Shown here in pieces: positions 30,101 to 37,533 of a DNA stretch of 64,000 nucleotides (positions are counted from its first letter, which is position 1; every line of letters starts with the position of its first letter). This stretch comes from Thalassotalea ponticola (lineage in GTDB: Bacteria > Pseudomonadota > Gammaproteobacteria > Enterobacterales > Alteromonadaceae), in contig NZ_CP166871.1 in NCBI RefSeq assembly GCF_041379045.1, positions 1,984,001 through 2,048,000 on the forward strand. The letters are read 5' to 3'. The position numbers and the translations under genes were made by a program. The notes under the pieces were generated by a model. It was given only the letters and a program-made list of their open reading frames with translations. It searched no databases and had not been told where the DNA came from.

Positions 30101-31095
30101 AAAATAGGTTTGTCAATCCCGCTCTCATGCAGCAAAGTAAGATGCTTACTGTACTTCTTCGTTTCAGTCACTTTTAGCTTTTTAATTCTACCTTTTAAGT
30201 GACCCAATTGTTCACCACGCGGTATGCGACTAAACTTGTCATTAAAATTCAACTCAAAGCGCCATTGGTCTTGTGAAATTCCTAATTCAAACGCTTCAAG
30301 GTCTTTTCGCTTAAATACGCTGTCGGCCTGACTAATAAGTTGTTCACGCTCAGCCATAACAAGAAACTGCAGGTTACTTTGTTGATCAAATGAGTGTTCT
30401 AGATAGCGTAGCCCGATGGTTTTCCGATCAATCAGTTGTCTTTTGAAATTCAAAAACTCTTGCCAATCCTTTAATTTTTCTGCTGCTTTGACCGAAATAG
30501 CAGGCAATTTGTCAGCGAGTTCTGGAGTTAAAATATTGTCTGTACAGTAACGCTCTGGGCGCAACGAACTCGCAGAAGCAAGCAGCTCTACTTCATAATC
30601 GGCTGCACCTTCGTCGTTGAAGCTGGTGAAGATATCTTCGGGAACAAAAACCGGATTCCTTTGCATGACTCCCCAGTAACCTCTGATGCAAATAGCACTT
30701 GTTGAAGGTAAGTCGTTTAAGAACTCTCCATGGTTAGGAATTCGAATAGCGAGATTAATCCGCTCTTCCGCTTGGTCCTTTATTGATAAGTTCGCCACAA
30801 AATATGCTAGTGGAATATTTTCTAAAAAGAAGTCTCTCAAAAATAGGTTCAGCTGGTCATCAATATCTTCGCTCTGGTTTTTATACTTTCCTTCGAGCTT
30901 AGGATGCTTAAAAAACAAACGACGTAACGAACCCTTTAAACGCTTCTCATTACGATTTGTTTCGTTACTCCAATACAACACACCATCCATAGTTTTACTG
31001 GTATTAGGTGCCGCCTCGTGCTCAAACGAGTGCGAATATTCTTCCCTGGTGTCCATTTCATCTTCTGAAAAATCATCAGCCCAGTAACTATCCAT
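27127..31095 (-). CDS. Giant SF1 (Dna2/Upf1-like) helicase
   Basis: 1322 aa from the ATG at 31095, chosen for its AAGGA site 6 bases upstream; the frame is open a further 22 codons. SF1B motifs in order are QGPPGTGKTT (Walker A, about 470), SQSHDAIDNAL (Ia), VIIDEVSKATP (II, about 975), VGDHRQLPP (III), TTQYRMHPKIMNF (IV), GVVSFYAAQ (V) and FINVAMSRAQNLLIMFG (VI). About 500 residues of largely coiled-coil sequence separate motifs I and II. About 450 residues precede the helicase and resemble no domain I know. It is the first gene of a five-gene overlapping operon. Confidence 0.88.
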   Translation of the reverse strand: MDSYWADDFSEDEMDTREEYSHSFEHEAAPNTSKTMDGVLYWSNETNRNEKRLKGSLRRLFFKHPKLEGKYKNQSEDIDDQLNLFLRDFFLENIPLAYFVANLSIKDQAEERINLAIRIPNHGEFLNDLPSTSAICIRGYWGVMQRNPVFVPEDIFTSFNDEGAADYEVELLASASSLRPERYCTDNILTPELADKLPAISVKAAEKLKDWQEFLNFKRQLIDRKTIGLRYLEHSFDQQSNLQFLVMAEREQLISQADSVFKRKDLEAFELGISQDQWRFELNFNDKFSRIPRGEQLGHLKGRIKKLKVTETKKYSKHLTLLHESGIDKPILAYVTIEPSEDWKNKLDNALKEIEITEDNETQSASDLISERKQVEDALLSAIPEQGFISFPSVGDLTLIKRQEQTIKNLRQNENCYSPYLSSYMFDISKAGASKNDTTIESWFNEQLNAAQKQAVNKMVSAPDLCLVQGPPGTGKTTVIAEAILQLARNGETVLLASQSHDAIDNALSCIRNRPELRAIRLARGHGKITEEGKAFAEDKALGRYYSSLHDYAKDQWLIPQQKRDEEFTQLKMWIESAKYVVADLQSVEDQLNRQYQQKKFVKDSLAKEQQAYDDSVCRWEVLSSQIDATNQSMVNLQNEKLEIISDSFLPIACTNLIVLLQQMKEQNIDIEEHFLAFEDFDNPASSALVLNALLAIWSRVKEILPALRTDLLRLQSAGSESLKDDLTQEKITQLEIREENLAAELETNDSEELFVQWREVRAEIRVLQNQAAGLDIANYQCFTDRRDIVNVKNAAQTYQLMSNRIGKLDGLKQEVDIVLQEVIDQQNQWLKQNKHIPKPSSDALRKRQKALQITERDLATLNESLQAHKSRAAELLSARNLDSTRNLDECLREANKDYQDKMDVAIEFDKKHAPWRGFLHDWTANLSIENSAQRDWEHVSQTFLESCNLVAISCNESDKTLKDAGIESFDTVIIDEVSKATPVELLLPLMRARKAVLVGDHRQLPPVFQESQDAQAFTDKIEEYEDDDTETLLTRDNLNRFEKMVTASLFKEHFENADSSIKERLTTQYRMHPKIMNFVNYFYDGQLLCGNPEKDRSHNILLKSKHNTLLSHKDHVLWVDTSLDFKGNVFKENQDRTNRLEAILIARTLVEINQQCAQQGFDKHNKQVVGVVSFYAAQCRVIRDEIKKVNNGKIQFDAIHVEINTVIRYQGKEKPIILISLVRNDGGPKHKRRSAKANVARFEFINVAMSRAQNLLIMFGARNMLELRDVWLPNMDKPGKQKKQVYRQFFAQLDRQASIFSAAEMTEHFDGTYLIGKGAPK

Positions 31096-31593
31096 AATTG
31101 TCCTTATTTTCGAAATACTAAATTTTATTAACAAGTGTATGACGTTGTCATATACGCTCAACCAAGTTTGAATCAGACATCAACTATCAGGGCAACACGT
31201 CGACACGTAGGCTGCAGACTTGAACTTAGATGATATCAAGTCATCCCCCTTTCCTAAAAACACCAGCTATACAAGACTCACAAACTTCGCTGTACGTTAA
31301 TCAACTATTTAAAATGCGTCTTGGTTACCTTGCGTCTCATAGAGAACATTTAAAAAGAGAAGTTCATGTGACCAACTCGTAACTCCGTTTGTCATGTTGG
31401 CAACTGGTTAGTATGTTTTACATGAGCAAGCTTAACCTATCTCTGTAAGAACTTTGCAATAAAAAGCTTTTTACGACCGTAACCGTTAACTAAACTTGTT
31501 GTTTATATTTTTTAACCTCTATTCGTTGACCGCACTCGTGCTCCAACCAAGTCTTACATTAATCCGCATATTGTATCGATACTGTAACTGGGG
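31096..31593. other. Intergenic region upstream of the helicase operon
   Basis: About 500 AT-rich bases. No supported ORF and no hairpin with a T tract found. It should hold the operon promoter. Confidence 0.35.
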
Positions 31594-32631
31594 CTAGATC
31601 AAACGCTTAGCGTGCTCTAAATCGTCTAGCACTAGCCCTAAGTGCAACGGATTATTACCCCCAAAGTACGGATTGGGGTTCTTAAATGTTGATTGCTTGT
31701 GACTGTACTTTTTCTCAAAGCGCTCGAGATAATTTTCCCAATACACTTTATCTTGTGAACTAAGCTTGTATTTATCGCTTTGTAACAGCATTTGTCGTAC
31801 CAAAAATGCTTTTAAATAAACTAACTGATCTTGGCTATCCCATATATCAAAAAACGTATTCCACAACTCTTGTTCACGATGGCATTTATCTAGCATGAGT
31901 AAAAACTCATCAATTCTGCTGATGCCCAAAATCTGATAGATATAATAAATAGCTCCCTCCCAATAGGAGCCTATTTGAAAAATATCGCCGCCTGCGATAG
32001 GGTACTCTGGATACTTTGCTACTGAAGCAGATCTAAGGTTATCAATAATTGAGATATAGGCTGTGTGCCAATCGTCATTTATCGTTAAATGATTGGGATC
32101 AGCATATACAAACTTGCGACCATTCCTTTGATGGAGTTTTCGGTGTGGAGGAGTGAGTATGCCTTCAGATGAAGTCGATTGAATATACCCAGTTGGTGAG
32201 GAATAGTAATCACGATACATCACCGGCAGTATGCCTTTCTCTGCATTCCCTAGAATATACGTTAACCATCCTGCATACTCGAAGTTGTTTGCTTTACACT
32301 GCGTCAATAATCGTGGGAAGCGCTCTTTTATGCGCTCAGCTAATTGTCTTGCATTCAGTGTTATTGCATCTTCCCAGCCGAAATAGAGGTTACCATCGAG
32401 TCCAGATGAATGAGACGCCTGTTCGTACGTGCCGTCATTGTAGCAAGCGATGTTGTCGTCATTATCAATGAACACATCATAAAATGGAACCAATTGCACC
32501 CGCCAATGACCACCAGATGATGACATGCCAGTATAAATAGCTAAATTTTGATATCCCTGCTTATGTAGCTCGTGTACTGCGCGTAATAAACGACAACATC
32601 GCCGAATTAATTGCTCTTCCGTAGCGCTCAT
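31594..32631 (-). CDS. Hypothetical protein, 345 aa
   Basis: Soluble, with no signal or membrane segment. The N-terminus contains RCCRLLRAVHELHKQGYQ and YTGMSSSGGHWRVQLVP. The middle has Trp/Tyr-rich segments (YAGWLTYILGNAEKG), and the C-terminus ends NNPLHLGLVLDDLEHAKRLI. An AGGAT ribosome-binding site precedes the ATG. No family is recognised. It stands alone between two gaps of 400-500 bases, flanked by the helicase operon and the CRISPR ancillary module, so it may be a separate single-gene function. Confidence 0.75.
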   Translation of the reverse strand: MSATEEQLIRRCCRLLRAVHELHKQGYQNLAIYTGMSSSGGHWRVQLVPFYDVFIDNDDNIACYNDGTYEQASHSSGLDGNLYFGWEDAITLNARQLAERIKERFPRLLTQCKANNFEYAGWLTYILGNAEKGILPVMYRDYYSSPTGYIQSTSSEGILTPPHRKLHQRNGRKFVYADPNHLTINDDWHTAYISIIDNLRSASVAKYPEYPIAGGDIFQIGSYWEGAIYYIYQILGISRIDEFLLMLDKCHREQELWNTFFDIWDSQDQLVYLKAFLVRQMLLQSDKYKLSSQDKVYWENYLERFEKKYSHKQSTFKNPNPYFGGNNPLHLGLVLDDLEHAKRLI

Positions 32632-33042
32632 TATAGAAATCCTATTCTCAATCGTCCTTGCACTTGTTAGCTATAGTTGCACAACTCAGACAACAAATGA
32701 ACCCTCTACGTGACTCAATGTTGTTTAAATAACCTGAATATTGTTTTGCCAATCGGTTAATACACTTTCTAGACGAACTTGAACGAAGAGGTATCTTATA
32801 CCTAGCAATTAATTTAAATCACTGCCCAGTGTATAAACAAAGCGACTCGACAGCGGCATACAACGTACAACCTACTCTCGTGAATACTCGATCATTTTCG
32901 AACAAAGCATTGTAGCTTAATCCCGATACTGACCATTTCAAACTTGCTCAGGCTTTTATAGCAAGTAGTCGGTGGAAAGCTTACAAAGTATGGTATCAGC
33001 GCGCTATCAATGCGATAGTGCTTTTGTCTGAGCTAATACACA
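32632..33042. other. Intergenic region, no gene seen
   Basis: About 410 bases between the 345-aa hypothetical and the Card1-like gene. No ORF or RNA supported. Confidence 0.35.
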
Positions 33043-34230
33043 TTAAACGTCTGTTTCCAATTTCCAGTTGCAAAAATAATCGACCAACGCCTGATAACTC
33101 CGAACTTGCAACGGTTCTAAGTTACGTTTATTTAATAACCTATCTTCGGTTGAATCGTTGAACGGCAAAGCGGAAACCAAAACCCCTTTAGCTAACATAC
33201 CACCAAGCTCCGCTGTTAAACTGTCAAGCTTACGCACTGTATTTTGACCTGAGCCATCTCGCCAGTTTTTCGTTTTTACTTCAACCAGTAACATTTGGTT
33301 ATTATTCACTAACACCACGTCCAGCTCATTAGCTATCGTTGCGTTTTTAACAGCGTCGTGTTTGGCTAACGCGTACCCTTCGACATTCATTGCCACATGT
33401 TCAATTTGAGCTTGCTGAGCCGCTAAAAACGTCAATTCTTCTAGCCAGCCTCCCCCTAAATATCTAGCAACATCTTCTGATTTGAAGGTAATACTTTGAC
33501 CTGACCAAGTGAGCACCCCTGAGTTTTGAGCGAGATCTAATATTGCAGCCAATTTCTTAACTTTATGATCATCAACTGGAATTTGAGCAATAAACGTTGA
33601 ATTACTACGCGAAAAATTTGTTTGTTGACACAAACCATTCAAAACTGAAATTAAAAAACCTTGCTTATTAGCCACCTTTAAAAGTTCTTTACTTAATTGT
33701 GCTCGCTGATACACACCGTCAATATCGATGCTGTCACGATCAAGCCACGACTCTGCCTGAAAACCACTAAGTTTAAGATAGCTAGGCACATCCAATATCG
33801 ACATATAAGGTAACTGCGCTGAACTGGCATCATTTAACATTATCACCTTGTGTTTTTCGGTATCGGTATAAATCGCCATAGATTGTTCAGCGAGGTTGTC
33901 AAATTGCTTAGTAAATGCTAAAGACATTGGTTTTGTGCCACCGGTGGCGTTTAATACAATATGACAATTTGGGTGTTGAGAACGAATGCGATCAAACAAT
34001 TCTCTTGCATCTGAGCGCAGTAATTCGTAGTCATGAGCATCAAGGGTTTGTACAACCTCTACATCCTCAAAGCCATTCTCTGTGTAATATTGCTTAAGCT
34101 GCTGAGTCTTGTGGGCAAAGCTATGACCAGATTGAACCAAATATACCTTAGATATATTTGATTTTGCCGACATGGTTGGAATTACATTAGGAAACAGTTG
34201 AGCTGATACTAAATTAATATAAATGTACAC
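33043..34230 (-). CDS. Card1/Can2-type CARF nuclease (DUF1887 family), copy A
   Basis: 395 aa. The N-terminal CARF domain (about 1-150) has the ligand-loop signature NATGGTKPMS (94-103) and should bind cyclic oligoadenylate made by Cas10. The C-terminal PD-(D/E)XK nuclease domain (about 255-390) starts with GGGWLEEL and carries D304 and the E317-V-K319 triad (ELDVV...VEVKT). Known family members are cA4-activated nucleases that cut single-stranded DNA and/or RNA, or nick DNA. GTG start 4 bases after the NE0113-family gene. A full-length paralogue lies at 54848-56038. Confidence 0.9.
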   Translation of the reverse strand: MYIYINLVSAQLFPNVIPTMSAKSNISKVYLVQSGHSFAHKTQQLKQYYTENGFEDVEVVQTLDAHDYELLRSDARELFDRIRSQHPNCHIVLNATGGTKPMSLAFTKQFDNLAEQSMAIYTDTEKHKVIMLNDASSAQLPYMSILDVPSYLKLSGFQAESWLDRDSIDIDGVYQRAQLSKELLKVANKQGFLISVLNGLCQQTNFSRSNSTFIAQIPVDDHKVKKLAAILDLAQNSGVLTWSGQSITFKSEDVARYLGGGWLEELTFLAAQQAQIEHVAMNVEGYALAKHDAVKNATIANELDVVLVNNNQMLLVEVKTKNWRDGSGQNTVRKLDSLTAELGGMLAKGVLVSALPFNDSTEDRLLNKRNLEPLQVRSYQALVDYFCNWKLETDV

Positions 34231-34234
34231 AGTG

Positions 34235-35374
34235 TTATTCCTTTATGGTTATATTTTCCGCGGCAACAAGGATGCCAACGCGTTTGTGCTTTGATATTTC
34301 ACAGTCATAAAATGGCAACTTGTTAATGCCGATCAATTCGCAAAGATAACATCCAAATTTGTTTTTCAACGTCTTATTAAGGGTTGTTCGGGTTCTCTCG
34401 AACTTGTCATAATCCATCGCTTTAACAGGGCATTGTTCAGGATTATCTCGAAAGTCTTCTTGGTATTTAACGCCCAAGGCTTCAAATACTTTATTATCGC
34501 ACCGCGTTTTCAACGCCCACTTTAAAAAGCGTCTACTGTAATTCTTACACTCTTCTTCTTTAAGATTTCTCGGGTTAATAAGACCTCGACAATCTTTTTG
34601 TTTTTCACTGATAAACCAACAATATGTTGCCATCTGATTTGGTGTAAGTTGGCAAATATCGTCATTTAATGTTACCTGATTTTTACTTAAATCAAGAACT
34701 AGCCAAATATTTTCTTTCTGTAGATTCAGTTTACTTACCGTAGAAGAAAAATCTTCGTATTGGTTATGCAATAAATTATCAGGCATCTCCTTGCGCATGC
34801 GCACAAAAGGAATATCAGCAAGAGTCACTTCCGCTTCTTTAGCATCTAAAATCGCGTTGTGTTTTTTAACAGTTTTGCTTTCTTTGGTCGGATAATAAAA
34901 ATCGTGTATGCCTTCATATCCTTCACTCACTAAAACATGACTCAAAGTATCCTGCTGTCGACCAAACAAAGACATGGCGTACCCAAGATAAAACGTCATG
35001 GTTTTTCGCCCGCCTGCGATTGAAGCATGTACGGCCACGTTGGGATCAGAAGTGAACTCACGAACCTTTCGGGTAATAAAGTCAGCAATGGCACAGTGAT
35101 CATCTTCAGTTAAAGCATCGTCGATTTGTACACCATCATTTTCAACACAATAAATATGGGATTCATCGAAAAGGACAGGACTCATTTGATATTCATTTAA
35201 CAGCTGTTGCAGGTATGCATCCGTAATCAAGCCTAAGCGCGCTCGCTTTTTTCCTTCTCGCGTGGTTATGATATAGATTTCATCAATGTGCTGTCCCTGT
35301 TTGTGCAATGCATACAGAGTTTCTGTTACAACTTGGGGCGAAAGGCCGGTAACAGCCAAAAGCGCATGTTTCAT
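34235..35374 (-). CDS. NE0113-family (TIGR02584-like) CRISPR-associated CARF protein, copy A
   Basis: 379 aa. The CARF fold is at the N-terminus (MKHALLAVTGLSPQVVTETLYAL), with the conserved ligand loop ASIAGGRKTMTFYLGY near residue 120. The C-terminal 150 residues look like a helical/winged-helix region (PNQMATYCWFISEKQKD). The family occurs with type III systems and is thought to sense or cleave cyclic oligoadenylate; the enzyme activity is not proven from sequence. It is co-transcribed with csx16 upstream and the Card1-like nuclease downstream (gaps of 5 and 4 bases). Paralogue at 43505-44782. Confidence 0.85.
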   Translation of the reverse strand: MKHALLAVTGLSPQVVTETLYALHKQGQHIDEIYIITTREGKKRARLGLITDAYLQQLLNEYQMSPVLFDESHIYCVENDGVQIDDALTEDDHCAIADFITRKVREFTSDPNVAVHASIAGGRKTMTFYLGYAMSLFGRQQDTLSHVLVSEGYEGIHDFYYPTKESKTVKKHNAILDAKEAEVTLADIPFVRMRKEMPDNLLHNQYEDFSSTVSKLNLQKENIWLVLDLSKNQVTLNDDICQLTPNQMATYCWFISEKQKDCRGLINPRNLKEEECKNYSRRFLKWALKTRCDNKVFEALGVKYQEDFRDNPEQCPVKAMDYDKFERTRTTLNKTLKNKFGCYLCELIGINKLPFYDCEISKHKRVGILVAAENITIKE

Positions 35375-35379
35375 AATGC

Positions 35380-35679
35380 TTATTTCCTTATACGCTGAAG
35401 GTGATATTCAACTAATATCGGTTGGCTAAGCAGAAATTCATCGTTTGTTAACTCCTTACCACGAAGAGTTGCCGGTATATCTATGTTGAGATTGTAATAC
35501 CGTACACCATTAATGCACAGTTGTTCAACCAAGTGCAATGGCAAGTTACCATACACGCAATCACCCGCTTTAAATGCACTGGTATCAGTGCAGTGTGATA
35601 AAAACTCATCTATTCCCAAACCCATTAGCAACGACCAATTTATTGCTGCCTGATGGCGACTTATAAAATACTTTTTCAT
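35380..35679 (-). CDS. csx16: Csx16 family protein, putative ring nuclease, copy A
   Basis: 99 aa, the expected size of Csx16. Signature parts are the start MKKYFISRHQAAINWSLLMG, YGNLPLHLVEQLC and LNIDIPATLRGKELTNDEFL. The family is predicted to degrade cyclic oligoadenylate and so switch off the CARF effectors. First gene of the csx16-NE0113-Card1 mini-operon. A second copy (53653-53952) starts the cas10 operon and keeps the same SRH, GTLP and LRGKELT positions. Confidence 0.88.
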   Translation of the reverse strand: MKKYFISRHQAAINWSLLMGLGIDEFLSHCTDTSAFKAGDCVYGNLPLHLVEQLCINGVRYYNLNIDIPATLRGKELTNDEFLLSQPILVEYHLQRIRK

Positions 35680-35828
35680 ACTATCCCTTAATCAACAACC
35701 TTGGTCTGTGTTTGATATTTATTGCACTAATAGCAGTCTTAAATACTGGTAGCATTCTTATTATCGTACTGAATACTTAGCGCTTTGCCGACTCAAAGAT
35801 GCTCACCCTGTATCAATTTTGTCTTTGT

Positions 35829-36168
35829 CTAGAACGGAATATCATCAACGTCATCTATATCTAAATTGTTGGTTGATGGTTTATCGCCGTATTTGTACCT
35901 ACTATCACGATCAAGTGCTTCCTTGGCCTCTGCCGCAACATTGGCTCGTCATAACTTTGGGTTTTTTGGTGACTTCACCGGATGACGACAGGCTAGTTGG
36001 CCCACTATCTTTGCCGTCAAGCATGTGCAGTTGTGTCGCTTTGTCAGTCTAATCATCACTGATAGTCAACGAAACATTGCACACAGGCGCGCCATCACTT
36101 AAATGCCATAACACGGGAGCGTGGCCAGCGCGCCCAACTAAAATGACTTTATTGACTCCTCTAGACAT
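35829..36168 (-). pseudogene. Broken single-stranded-DNA-binding protein gene
   Basis: On the minus strand the frame starts MSRGVNKVILVGRAGHAPVL, parallel to the intact SSB ([20 protein letters not shown]). After about 39 codons it hits a stop (ISDD-stop), continues as THMLD-like sequence, and ends in another frame with DIDDVDDIPF-stop, the acidic SSB tip. The length is not a multiple of three, and about half of the OB fold is missing. A ribosome-binding site (GGAGGAAGG) is still present. It lies beside the primase gene and is probably a relic of an ssb-primase replication cassette. Confidence 0.8.
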
Positions 36169-36473
36169 CCTTCCTCCGCTACTCTTGCTCGTCTGTTAAA
36201 AAAAACACATGTCATACGATACATGATCATTTTTCTGTCAACCTAGGTAAAAAGCTTTTCACTCATGGAAATTTCATCTAACTAAGCATATTTCGCCCAG
36301 GTATTATGAATAAGTCATCTTGGCTCGCTTCCATCTGAACTGACATACCCGCGTGAAGCGACAAACCTTTACAAACAATAAAGAAATCCCTAAGACAAGT
36401 TTGTTACTCGATATCCGTAACTTAAAAAGCACTACGATAGACAATCTATTGTCAATCACAAGGCAGTCACAAC

Positions 36474-37508
36474 GTGTATACCGCATTAGATATTATTCGC
36501 ATTCATCAACATGAATTTATTATGGCATCAAATCAGGTTGGTATTGATGGCTCAGAATTACTGTCGAACATGCCCCCTCCTGGGGCCATGTTGAAAGGGA
36601 ACAGTGTACCGGTATTAGAAAGCAAATATCGGGGAACTTGCAGTGTTTTGTTTTATATAAATCGAACTCGCTCCGGGCAAGAATACCCATATGTTCAATT
36701 TCGAACGTTCAAACATGGTGGAATTGTCAGTGAATTTAATGGCTTTACATATCTAAATAGTGACACATCGGGCACGGAAAAAATTAGTCATCAATACAGT
36801 AAAGTTGTTCGCATCAATCAAAAGCACAACACGACAACGAGATATCAAGAAGACAAAGCTAAATTACAAAGATATCACTCTATTCAAAAACAGTATTACG
36901 CCGCCAAGCCTATTGATATTAAACACCCTTGGCTTGCTCGTCGACTGAACGGTTACGCGACAACGTCATTGCTGTTAAGAACTGATATTAGAAGCACCGG
37001 CAATGGCGATTTATATGTTCCACTGCAAAATGCAACACACGGGCATGTTGGTTATCACAAAATTTTCAGCAAAAACCAACAAGATTATAAACGGCACTTG
37101 ATTCTAAAATCTGGCTGTTTGAATGGAAGCTATGTCGAGATCAGAGGAAAAACAGCATCACAGCACAGTGTTGCAATTTGCGAAGGGCTTATCACCGGAT
37201 TAAGTATCGCTCTGGTTTGGCATGGCCCAATATACGTAGCCCTTACCGCGAACAACTTGGCACATGTTCGTAAAAGTTTAAATGGTCAACCTAGTACAAA
37301 TGTCTACCTGTTCACAGATAATGATCAGTGGAAACCTAATGTAGGCAATGTTGGAGTATTGAAAGCCAGACAAGCCATGTTGAGCGGTGACCACATAGTG
37401 ATCCCCCAGTTTTCATCAACATCACTGCTGCACAAACCGACCGACTTTAATGACCTGCTGTTGTTGGAAGGTTTAAAGCAACTAGTCAAGCAAGTGCCCA
37501 CCTTATAA
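36474..37508 (+). CDS. Toprim-domain primase-like protein
   Basis: 344 aa, GTG start with AAGG upstream. The C-terminal half is a Toprim domain: catalytic Glu at 237 (VAICEGLITGLSIAL) and the DxD at 282-284 (YLFTDNDQW), followed by the (V/I)P..STSLLHKPTDFNDLL segment typical of plasmid and phage primases. The N-terminal half is basic and lacks a recognisable zinc ribbon. Such proteins belong to replication modules of integrative elements and plasmids. Only 25 bases separate its stop from the first CRISPR repeat, and the array is transcribed towards it. Only gene on the plus strand between the island's left end and the transposon. Confidence 0.8.
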   Translation: MYTALDIIRIHQHEFIMASNQVGIDGSELLSNMPPPGAMLKGNSVPVLESKYRGTCSVLFYINRTRSGQEYPYVQFRTFKHGGIVSEFNGFTYLNSDTSGTEKISHQYSKVVRINQKHNTTTRYQEDKAKLQRYHSIQKQYYAAKPIDIKHPWLARRLNGYATTSLLLRTDIRSTGNGDLYVPLQNATHGHVGYHKIFSKNQQDYKRHLILKSGCLNGSYVEIRGKTASQHSVAICEGLITGLSIALVWHGPIYVALTANNLAHVRKSLNGQPSTNVYLFTDNDQWKPNVGNVGVLKARQAMLSGDHIVIPQFSSTSLLHKPTDFNDLLLLEGLKQLVKQVPTL

Positions 37509-37533
37509 CCGTGGGCAATTTACATACCGATAG

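Noticed and set aside
35819..36052. 77-aa plus-strand frame at the ssb relic
   Set aside because: It is the reverse of the broken ssb; the minus strand shows recognisable SSB start and tail.
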